Shown: positions 38,782-48,040 of the stretch, piece after piece
Position numbering within the stretch: position 1 is the first letter of the stretch
How the letters are laid out: each line of letters begins with the position of its first letter
DNA from: Phanerodontia chrysosporium
Lineage: Eukaryota; Basidiomycota; Agaricomycetes; Polyporales; Phanerochaetaceae
Length of the DNA: 48,040 nt
Direction of reading: 5' to 3'
NCBI GenBank assembly: GCA_001910725.1
Contig: MJGA01000080.1
Coordinates: 1-48,040 of the forward strand
The notes under the pieces: model-generated
Seen by the model: the letters and a program-made list of their open reading frames with translations, nothing else
Database searches by the model: none
What the model was told of the DNA's origin: nothing
Program-made: the position numbers and the translations under genes

Positions 38782-40223
38782 GCCTCCGGCCACCGGTGCC
38801 ACAAACCCGCCCTGCGTTATCTTCTAAGGATTTGTGAAGAATTTCGGGCTATCGTTTGACTTCGCTCGCTGCGTATTCTGTACCTGAAGTACACGGTCCT
38901 TGTTTTTGAGACAAGTTTTGCTGAGAGTACAATTGCACAAAAAAGTTCAGTCGCTGGCAGCGTACTCTGTTTTCACACCATCTGCTGGTGCGTTGGGCCC
39001 GCCGTATTCCTCGACACGGCGACTTGATCTGCCCTTCATTTTGACGCTCATGAGAGTCGCGCCCTTGTCCTGCGGCACTGCGGCAGCAGTCCAGGTTTGA
39101 GTTCGAATTCGCGGATGACTCGGTGTCATCCGACGCACGTGACAACCATCACCTTCGTGGCGCTCGGCGACGGTCGGCAGCTGCCGGCTTTTTGAACAAG
39201 CGCCAAGTCTCGTCGCCCATGCATCGTGACCTTCACAAAACGCGCAGCGAGGCTGCCAGATAATTGATTCTGCACGAGATATCGTCTTGTTGACGTGGTT
39301 GCGCGCAAACATTGCAGCCAACTCAGCAGTAGGACCCAGGTCCTTCTTACTCGTCTAACGTCGAAATGCAGGAGACTAGTTGGAAGTTGCCTGTCCGACC
39401 GCTGGCAAGGAGGATAGCCACTCCCTCGTCTGTATGTGAAGATGGCGACCAATGGTAATGACTGTGAGTATCTCTCGTACATGTCTGACGGTTTCTTCAT
39501 GTGCATTTGCCAGCAAAGCACGAAGTGTAGCACGGATCCATGGTCTTGTCCTCGAGAGGTCAGTACTCAACCGTGACTACCCCCTATAAACGTTTAATCC
39601 AATTATAAAGTTCTTAGAACTGCTATCATTACACAAACAAGCCTGTCAAAGGCCCTGACACTCAGTTCAAGGCACCTTCGATGGCGTGTCGGACATGCAC
39701 ATTCACCGCACCACGCCTGTTCCTCCATCTCCGCGCCCCGCCCGGCACAAGACCAAATGGGACCAGCCTTCTACTGTTGCGACACCCCTTCAGCAAGCAG
39801 CATTGTATCCGTGGATTCATTCGCGCACTAGCGTTATCGACCTGAATCTCGGCAAGCTGGAGACCTCACGCGGGGCGGCACCAGAGCGACGTAGCACAAT
39901 CTCGCGGCCCGTAGCAAGCCTCGCATCACAGAAAACGCCGCTCCCTCCGGCGGGCACGACCACCTTATAGCTGCTCCCAGTAGATCGCCCCAGCGGTCCC
40001 TGCGCCAATCCGCGTCAGATGGTATTCATGCCCGCCGTCGCTTGCGAGGGATGGCGCATCCCGGCGATATCGTGTCTACAGGCACTAGCAGCTATGCGGC
40101 CTGCGGGCACAACCATAGTATGCGGCCTCGTACCTGGTCTACATGCAACTCGTGCTGCTGCGGTGACGCGCACCGTCCATTGCTCGCGTTGTATGTGCCG
40201 AGCACTGGCCGGACAGCTCTGGA
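38782..40223. other. spacer between units A and B
   Basis: No recognisable gene. From about 39890 it is the upstream region of unit B, homologous to that of unit A. Confidence 0.45.
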
Positions 40224-40230
40224 TATAAAA
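40224..40230 (+). promoter_or_regulatory. TATA box of short unit B
   Basis: TATAAAA, 93 bp before the ATG at 40317. Confidence 0.55.
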
Positions 40231-40316
40231 CTACGGGCCCGGCTCGGCTGAGCAGAAGAGCAGACACTTAGTTTCCCCCTGCCTACACCAAACCCTTCAG
40301 CACACGTCTCACGGTA

Positions 40317-40432
40317 ATGACCAACAGCGGTGCGTGTCCTGCGTCCTGCGTTAGGACATCGCTGACGATGGTACTATAGCTAGCATGAACGGCGCACTCG
40401 TCAACGCGCTCAACGATCCCACCGCTGCGTAG
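40317..40432 (+). CDS. short spliced ORF, tandem unit B
   Basis: Exons 40317-40329 and 40380-40432 give 21 aa, M-T-N-S-A-S-M-N-G... ending D-P-T-A-A, paralogous to unit A. Downstream, in a different frame, an open stretch (40459-40644) contains KGIAGTIKPPATGVAYPPCV, the counterpart of the unit A stretch. The real gene may therefore be longer, with one more intron or one missing base. I do not recognise the product. Confidence 0.4.
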
Positions 40433-40876
40433 GGGTCCAGCTGCGTCGGGCGCATCTCATGCGCTCATCAGTATCACAGTTCACGGAGACCACTGCGACG
40501 ACGAAGGGCATTGCCGGCACCATCAAGCCCCCAGCGACCGGCGTGGCATACCCGCCTTGCGTCATCTTCAACAATTCGCGCAAGATGCAGTTGTTCATAG
40601 TGGGTTCAGGCAGTTTGACGTTCCTCACTGTGTACGTTGTATGAGGCCTCCGAAACAACTCTTGTTTTGAGTGTAGTCGCATTCCGAAGACAGGAAATTA
40701 CGAAGGGACTCGAGATTAAGACGCGAAGCTGTTACAATTGCTATAGTACACGCGAATTTGCGCTCAGGTCTGCACGGGAGGGACGCCTCACGTCAATGAA
40801 GTCCTCTACACAGCAAGGCGGGATACTCACGCATATATACATCCAAATTCCCGACAAATTGTCCTTCAACACCAAC

Positions 40877-41214
40877 TCAGGGCTTGCGCTCGCCCTGGAC
40901 AGTCGCGCGGACCTCCTTCGAGGGCAACCGCGCGTCGCTCTGGCCGCTCATGAGGCCTGCGCCTTGTTCTTCTGTTTCTGCAGTCATCGTCAGCAGCACA
41001 AACGCGCCGCGAAAGGCGAGAGGACGCACTGTATATCGACGCGGGGAGTTCTCGTGCTTGCTCTGCTTGCCTGCGACATACATATATCCGAGCGTCGCGA
41101 CGCTGCCGCCGATGGCACACGCAGCCTGTGGACAGAAGCGCGTCAGGGCCCGTGTGTCCGCTGCTGCGAAAGCGCGCCACGCACCAAGGTCTTGCTGTTC
41201 GCGAGAGAACTCAT
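40877..41214 (-). CDS. putative tiny single-helix membrane protein 1
   Basis: Exon 1 41214-41185, an intron (GTGCGT donor, CCACAG acceptor), exon 2 from 41125, then a second intron ending at 40978. The second donor is ambiguous. Using 41041 gives a 71-aa product ending at 40877; using 41030 (better GTGCGT donor) gives 42 + 10 residues ending at 40948. Either way the protein has a short N-terminus, one hydrophobic span (AACAIGGSVATLGYMYVAG) and a basic, charged tail, as in many small mitochondrial inner-membrane proteins. No family is recognised. Confidence 0.4.
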
Positions 41215-41808
41215 GTCGTCGTGGTCGTGGTGGGGGCTCAGAAAGGTGTGTGAGGTCGTGTATGTCTAGGGCGAGAGGGGAACTGTGTGAAGCGTCGCAT
41301 GAGAGGGTCGGTATATGTAGAGAGCCCGGCGTTTCTGGCGTGCGCCGTAGAGCCACCTCTTGGCTCTCGGGACCAGTGACGTCATACCTTTTTGGGACGC
41401 TGCGCCAGTGACCGCGTCGGCCACGATACGCGTACACACGGCCTGAGGGCAGCTGCGACTACTTTACCAGGGTACTTTATTCTGATTCTATTTGTTCTAT
41501 ATTGAGATAATGTCTAGCCCTTGCTCGCCACACTGTGCGTCGAGGTAACATGTGTCTATGGCGGCATGCCAGTGAGCACGATCGCCATTTTGGAGACCAT
41601 TTATACAGTGAGAGTCACATTTCATCAGGCTTCTCGGCCGGCAGTGGTTTTGTGCTTGCAAGGGACGATGAAAGGGAAGGGGTATCACCTGCACTTTAGG
41701 AACGCGAATCAAGTATGAGGAGTATATGTGAGTTTGTTACAATACAAGTTCGAGATATGCTGCGGCAGTGTGTTAAATGAGCAGTTGAGGCCGCGTCGAT
41801 CCAGAAGG
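41215..41808. other. intergenic region between the two tiny genes
   Basis: It should hold the promoter of tiny gene 1 and the 3' end of tiny gene 2. No further gene is seen. Confidence 0.4.
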
Positions 41809-42042
41809 CTATACCGCTCCCTTGCGAGTCTCTGGGATAGTCTGAGCAGTGGGGTTGTCGTCAACCTTGCTCGAGGGCGTGCCTGCGCAGAAGTGGTCAA
41901 TACAACGCAGGAGTTGACAAAACAAACAGATGTGCTTACCGGACTTGGCTTGCGCATTTCGTTGCGCCTTCGCCGGCTCTGTGCCCTTCATGGTGTACCA
42001 GAGCGCGCCGGCAGCGACAACCGCGCCAGCGGTGTACAGCAT
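41809..42042 (-). CDS. putative tiny single-helix membrane protein 2
   Basis: Exons 42042-41940 and 41882-41809, joined by a 57-nt intron with GTAAGC donor and GCGCAG acceptor, give 58 aa. The N-terminus is a hydrophobic helix (LYTAGAVVAAGALWYTMKG) followed by an Ala/Lys/Gln- and Pro/Thr-rich polar tail ending ETRKGAV. Because the intron is a multiple of three and has no stop, retention would give 77 aa. The layout resembles small mitochondrial inner-membrane proteins; no family is recognised. An upstream exon is possible, since the ATG directly follows TGTAG. Confidence 0.5.
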   Translation of the reverse strand: MLYTAGAVVAAGALWYTMKGTEPAKAQRNAQAKSGKHICLFCQLLRCIDHFCAGTPSSKVDDNPTAQTIPETRKGAV

Positions 42043-43861
42043 CTACATCGCAGGGCGGCTATCAGCATCACGTCAGCTAGAGGCAAGACAGCGATATGCA
42101 CCATGCGCTGCTGATTTCCTGCGGTGTGTGGTCGGTTCATGGTCGCGCGTCGGAGATGGTTGGGTCAACGTCGAGAGTGTTGCGTGTTGTAGCAACTGTG
42201 ACCGCGGCAGGACCCCTGGCGGCGAGTATTCAGCCGCGCACATGACTCGATGCGCTGTGAAGTGACGAAGAGAATGACTTCATGGGCTCGCGGAGCGTGG
42301 CGCAGATGCCCCACGGGAGAAACGATGTCAGGAGTAACGGTGGGTGCACGTGCAAATGCATCATCAGTTGCGCCACGAAGCCTTTGACAAATCAGCTGCT
42401 CTAGACCTCCTGCAATCCGTGAAGCATGTGCGCCTAGCAGGGCTCCGAGTATGGGGATTAGGCCATGAGGAACGGGCATGTAAAACCCTGGATGGATATC
42501 GATATATCCGTATCAAGGCGCTCACAGGTGTGCTTGAAGGGGCTGGCATCAGTGCGCCAGGTTGACTCCCTATTGTTGCCGTACGTCTCGAGGTCCTCGC
42601 CACGGCCTCGTTCCTATAGTGAAAGAAGGTATAAGGTTTGATTTACCAAACATTGCCGTAATAGTATTGCAGGGCCAAATCGTCTGCGTCAATTCGAGCG
42701 ACGGTAGCATAGCCGACTTGCAATAAATGCAGATGGGGATATGTGGGAAGTGTGACGAGATTTCCTCACAGGCAGATGCGAACCATCGCTTTTAGTGCCC
42801 CAGAACGCCTAGCTCGTGAGGCTAAGGTTTTGCTACAAACGCCGACCTGGTGCAAGAGATGCTACTCTCGGTGTATTGAATCGTCCAGGGATAGGAATAC
42901 AGCGCCCAGGATCTGGAGGTTGCACGTAAAGAGCATCCTTGAAGAGTGCGTATGCCCATGCTGAAGCCGACAACAGCTGTCTGACAGTGGATGTAGGGCG
43001 GGACTTTGCCAGCTGCTTCAGGGAGAGTTATATCCCCTTCACGAAACAGCGGACCCGTATACGGAGCTAGGAATCCGCAAATGGGTTTCGGTGCATCCCA
43101 AGCCCTGCACAAGCGGTCTGTCATAGTAGGTGGTGTGACCAATTATGCACCGCCGCGGTGACGACCGCACTGCCATAGACCATCGTGCGGGCGACCACTC
43201 CGAGAACAGCCATCGTCCTAGAGACTGTGAATAAGTAGCTCAGCCTTAATCAGAGGGTCGTAAGAATTCCTGGTGAGGCCTCGATACTTAGGTCCTCGGG
43301 TGCTCTGTCACACGGCGACGGTATTGTCTTCCGGACAAGCACTGCACTGTGCTGACTCACCTTGAGTCTCATAGCTATGACTCGTATCCTGACACAGCTT
43401 GAGATAGTCCCAGTAAGAGTTGCACAGTCGATAGGTAAGCGCAGTAAGATGTACGCTAGCAACATTCAAGGGCGATGAAAAGTCTCGGACTTTCCAGCGG
43501 GCGCCTAGTTACCAATTTTAGAAACAGGGACAAATAGTTGATCACAATGGCTTGAGCTTGTCTACGCATCGCCGCAGTGACCAAGCTTGTTCTGTACTTC
43601 CACCTCGCATACACCTCATCTCCAAACAACCGCTAGGTATGTCTCCCTCGTGCTCGTAAAAGACAATGTGCTGACCGAGGCTGCAACTTGCGTCTGCTCC
43701 CCGTCTCTGTTCACCTGCACCCCGCGACGGCCTTCGTCTTTGCGGTTGCGCTCCTCCTGACGTCCCGACGACCTCGCGCGATCCCTGCGATCTCTCCTGA
43801 TTGCTGTCGGGACCTCGGCGCGGAACAGTCTTACCACCGCTTAGTTCCCACACGTATCGTC
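42043..43861. other. gene-poor region before the E2 gene
   Basis: No supported gene in 1.8 kb. Minus-strand open frames at 42822-43142 and around 43213 (a short hydrophobic MAVLGVVARTMVYGSAVV start) are suggestive but give no coherent gene model. Confidence 0.4.
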
Positions 43862-44912
<1,051 letters not shown>

Positions 44913-45796
44913 CGTTGCTCTGCTCGTGTGCTAGCGCTCCGGCGTGCCGTTGGGGCTGTTGTGTTGGCTGTCGGAGGGTGTTGGGGATTGAAGTGAACTT
45001 GACGGTGTACGATTTCCCTAGTTGTCTGCGTCTCGTGAACCCCAGTACAACTCAGCTTATCCTTCTCGTACCATGTTTTAATACACTATCGAAACCGAAT
45101 GCAACTCTGGACGATTTATATATGTCCATTGACGTGGGGTAAAACTTTCTGACAGTCCCGTCGCGGACCTTGTGCGCGTGTGTCCATCCGCTCTTTATTG
45201 GGCACTCTGCATGCGTCCACCCGCGGTTTATGGAACTTCCCCCGTCTTTCCCGACACCTGCCGCTCAGTCTGTCATCGGACTTATGACTTTTTGCCATGT
45301 CCGCCGCTATGAGCGAACCCAGCTTTGCAACCTTGCCAGCTACGTGTAAGTTGCCAGTGGTCTTTAGAAGATTTTGCGATTTTCGAAAGCTTCCTCCTGC
45401 CCTCGCCTCCTCACCGTAAGTGCATGGCCACCATGCAATTTATCTCGTCACTAATAACGGTGGTTTTAGGGGACATTTTTTTTTTGTCGTAGAGCATACC
45501 TGCAGCAGCCAGCTATTTTACGCAAATCTCTCGCCAAGCACCGCGCTTCGTGGTGATCTAGTGTACTGCATACCTGTGCACGATTTGCTCCTGTGAGTCA
45601 CCTTCTGGCCACCGCCGCTAAGTTGAGTAATAGCGTTGCTCCTTATGTTTCCCCATTTGCATTCGTAGTCCGCTAGGTCTGCTGAGATCAGACTGCCATA
45701 AACACTGACTCGGAGCCGGTTGGAGACGGTCCTGGATCTCCCATTGTTCACGCAAGCTCTCCCAGCGTCCAACGAACCCAGACCACTACCACCTCC
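44913..45796. other. intergenic region between the E2 gene and the kinase
   Basis: No gene is supported. It contains a T run at about 45475-45485. Confidence 0.5.
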
Positions 45797-47449
45797 ATGA
45801 CACCCGTCTCTGCGGACAACGAAAGAGTGGACAGCCTCGAAATGATTCCCATTGACATCGATCGCTATCCTGCGTTCCCCGGAGAGGTGCTAAAGTGCCG
45901 TTATGGTGTCCTCCGCAAGCTTGGGCATGGAAATCACGCAGACATATGGCTCATAGAAGACAAGGCTCTTCGCAGCGGCGGAGGGCGACAAGCCTGCGAC
46001 AGGGTGAGCGTGTCTCCGCTGCAACAATCATGACTGATATAATTGATGGTTCGTGCAGCTTCGGGGTCAAGTACCTCGCCGTGAAGGTCCTGACCGCGGA
46101 TGCGACCTTGCGCCACTCAACAGGGCAGGTGCGAGAAGCGCACTTCCTCGAGATGATTTGTGCGGAGGCGGAGAGAAGTCGTGGGGGCTACCTATCCTCC
46201 TCGACCACTTCACAGTTTCAGGCCCCGGCGGCCAGCACTTGTGCTTTGTTATGCACGTCTTCGGTGGCAGCATCAGTAAATTCAGGCGTATGGCCCCGAA
46301 CAAGGCGCTGCCGCTACACATGTCAAGAGCATCATACTGCAACTTCTGGACTGCCTCAAGCAGTTGCATAAAAAGGGGATTATTCACGCCGGTCAGCATA
46401 TGGATCTCTGCATTTCTCCTAGTTGCTGACATTCAGTCTAATTTATTGCAGGAATAAAACCGGAGAATATCCTCATTAATTGTGTGAAGGGTGACGACGA
46501 CGTTGAACATATTTACAGGACCCTCCAGATTGAGGGCTACTTTGAGCTCCCTGCCTCAGCTTCCCAGGCCGACCCTGCTGACACGGGCGGCATAGATCCA
46601 CCTGACATATCTCAGCTGTCCCTTGACGACGCTGACACTAGTGCTGATAGCAATCAGGTGCAAAATGGCGTCGTACGGCACCCCTACCTTCGTGCGCAAC
46701 CGTTGCCGTTGCCAATATCATGGGATAGCACCCCCAAGGACGCGGAGCTGCTCACAATTACTCTAGTGGATTTCGGAAAATGTGCGTAGTCTCTCGAGCT
46801 GTGCACCGTGTGGACGTGCATGCTCACCGGCAACTTTATGTCCAGCCCAGCAAGCCGGCACCCAGCCTACACTCCGCTATTTCGCACCGTTGGCGTTGCG
46901 TTCGCCCGAGGAGATTCTAGGCTCCTATTTCGGCCCTAAGGTCGACATCTGGGCCGTCGGTTGCATAGTGCGCTTTCCTTTTTGTCCCGCGCGTCGTGAC
47001 AGCTGTTCCTGACAAGCACACTGGGACAGGCATTTGAGCTCCTGACGGGCGCTGGCTGTTCCACCCGAGGCCGGTGAGACCTGGGCGTAGACGATGACCA
47101 CCTGCCAAGATGCTCGAGCTCACGGCGACACGTTCTCACCGCAAATGCTGGACTTTCTCCCAGGACGCTGAGACGTTTTTCGATGAGGAAGGATGTCTAC
47201 ATGGGCTCCCGGAATATGTGCACGGTGCTCAATGCCTTCTCGCGGACAGGTAATCTCCTTAGAATTGAGGAACTGTTTTACGTCCCACTTGAGCAAGCAA
47301 TCTCCGTGTACAAGGTTCTCCCAGAGGATGCCGTCAACCAGCCGCAGACTTCATCAGAGCTTGCCTCAAACTCGATCCACTTCAAAGGCCTGGTGCTAGG
47401 AACTGGAGAAGCATCCGTGGCTCTCGAATGCATTTTCCTGCTAAACTAG
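45797..47449 (+). pseudogene. SRPK-like serine/threonine kinase, many frame breaks, catalytic Asp replaced
   Basis: A start at 45797 opens a protein with a glycine loop (LGHGNHADIWL), the ATP lysine (YLAVKVL), HFTVSGPGGQHLCFV, a catalytic-loop region, VDFGK, PEEILG and GPKVDIWAVGCI. The order matches the fungal SRPK-like kinases. In the catalytic loop the sequence reads HAGIKPENIL, so the usual Asp is Gly (its codon is split by an intron). At least seven single-base shifts are needed to follow the homologous frames (near 45967, 46185, 46320, about 47050-47140 and about 47340); most equal a missing G or C. Either a decaying pseudokinase or a real kinase in a poorly resolved stretch. Introns after 46003, 46396, 46781 and 46969 are likely. 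Confidence 0.7.
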
Positions 47450-47708
47450 TGCCCCAGTTCTACACTATGTGTCTCTTGTTTATTTATTCCTCAGATTCCT
47501 CAGATGTACTGCAGTCTGAATAGGCGAACACCAGTACTTCCCGGACATAACTTGCTTGTATTAGAGTAGTGACAAACACCTCTCTGCAGCTTATTGCTAC
47601 CGGATAGGGTTCTATATCGCCGGACGGATATATGGATATCCAATTTGATACATTCTGGTGTACGACGCTAGCTATAGAAGTACAATTGATACCACGCAAC
47701 AGCAGGGT
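47450..47708. other. convergent intergenic region
   Basis: 3' ends of the kinase (+) and of the PLP enzyme (-); nothing else is seen. Confidence 0.5.
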
Positions 47709-48040
47709 TTAGTCTCTATCCACACGGGCAACCGCTTCCTCTGCTGCTTCAACGCCTTTTGGAAACCATGCAGCAACTGCTCACGGTCCTCCATGCCCAC
47801 ACTCACACGAACGAGGCCCTCCTCGACGCCGTAGCCCGCAGCCCAGTCGAGCTCTAGTAGTGACCGAGGATGGTGTATGGGCACGCCAGCGTGAAGTTGG
47901 TGCCAGGCTTGGGCCCTTGAAGAACGGCATGGCGTCGAAGAACGCGCGGCTGCCTGTGGGTGGTGGAATGTGACGGAGAGAGCCGCCGTACCGCCGCCGG
48001 GAACACGGCATTTCTCGTAGTGCTCGGGCGTCGTGTACTT
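47709..48040 (-). CDS. Cys/Met-metabolism PLP-dependent enzyme, C-terminal part (cystathionine gamma-lyase/synthase type)
   Basis: Partial: it enters from beyond the right edge. Recognisable blocks in three frames: YTT-PEHYEKCRVPG..., SRAFFDAMPFFKGPSL, TNFTLACPYTILGHY, ELDWAAGYGVEEGLVRVSVG and EDREQLLHGFQKAL, the typical C-terminal domain of transsulfuration enzymes. At least four single missing bases are needed to join them (near the CCCACAGG, CCTGGCACC, CACTACTAG and TTGAAGCAG contexts on the minus strand). Such an enzyme makes or breaks cystathionine in cysteine and methionine metabolism. The exact reaction cannot be told from the C-terminus. Confidence 0.75.

Noticed and set aside
38757..38833. 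CaaX-type ending C-V-I-F as a mating pheromone precursor
   Set aside because: The paralogous unit B continues past this point with non-CaaX residues, and no in-frame start reaches it in unit A; a pheromone call is not supported.
42822..43220. Possible small membrane-protein gene on the minus strand
   Set aside because: A hydrophobic start exists, but no splice chain gives a consistent product.

Overview
The window looks like nuclear DNA of a wood-decay basidiomycete (Agaricomycetes, probably Polyporales). Genes carry many short GT-AG introns, mostly 45-120 nt. There are two family-7 cellobiohydrolases with fungal cellulose-binding tails, and the transposons are of types typical of Agaricomycetes. 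Products are recognised from memory of the families; no search was run.

Layout. 0.5-2.5 kb: a divergent housekeeping pair, RanBP1 (-) and an Emp24-type p24 cargo receptor (+). 2.7-13.1 kb: two almost identical GH7 cellobiohydrolase genes on the arms of a 2.05-kb inverted repeat, pointing outwards, around a 6.2-kb spacer that holds a kinesin-8 gene. 13.5-29.0 kb: a DNA transposon. An 18-bp terminal inverted repeat brackets a divergent gene pair: a 437-aa protein resembling DUF6698 (-) and an 11-exon Plavaka-type transposase (+). The transposase is split by a full Ty3/gypsy chromovirus (19,885-27,589) with identical-length 695-bp LTRs and a 5-bp target duplication. Removing the insert and one target copy restores a 1,439-codon frame exactly. 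29.8-37.9 kb: a second, different Ty3/gypsy element on the minus strand, with 336-bp LTRs, a dUTPase domain inside Pol and a third ORF overlapping the Pol tail. 38-43.8 kb: gene-poor, with a diverged tandem pair of short spliced units and two tiny one-helix protein genes. 43.8-48 kb: a Ubc4-type E2 enzyme, an SRPK-like kinase remnant and the C-terminus of a Cys/Met-metabolism PLP enzyme.

Most unusual biology: (i) the two-gene transposon, with a DUF6698-like partner inside the inverted repeats; (ii) in both gypsy elements, an open in-frame stretch upstream of the Gag AUG encoding the same zinc-ribbon-like Cys pattern (CX2C-X26/31-CX4C with an H-[LV]-F and a Q-P-C-P motif); (iii) in the first element, a start codon apparently created by splicing (A|TG), an accessory ORF0 and a canonical -1 slippery heptamer between gag and pol; (iv) a dUTPase domain in the second element.

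Quality caution. Single-base indels, mostly one missing G or C in or beside a G/C run, break both GH7 genes, the kinesin tail, the E2 gene, the kinase and the PLP enzyme. They become dense after about 44 kb. An essential E2 gene with two such breaks points to consensus errors more than to mass pseudogenisation. The RanBP1, p24, DUF6698-like and transposase frames and the long gypsy ORFs show none.
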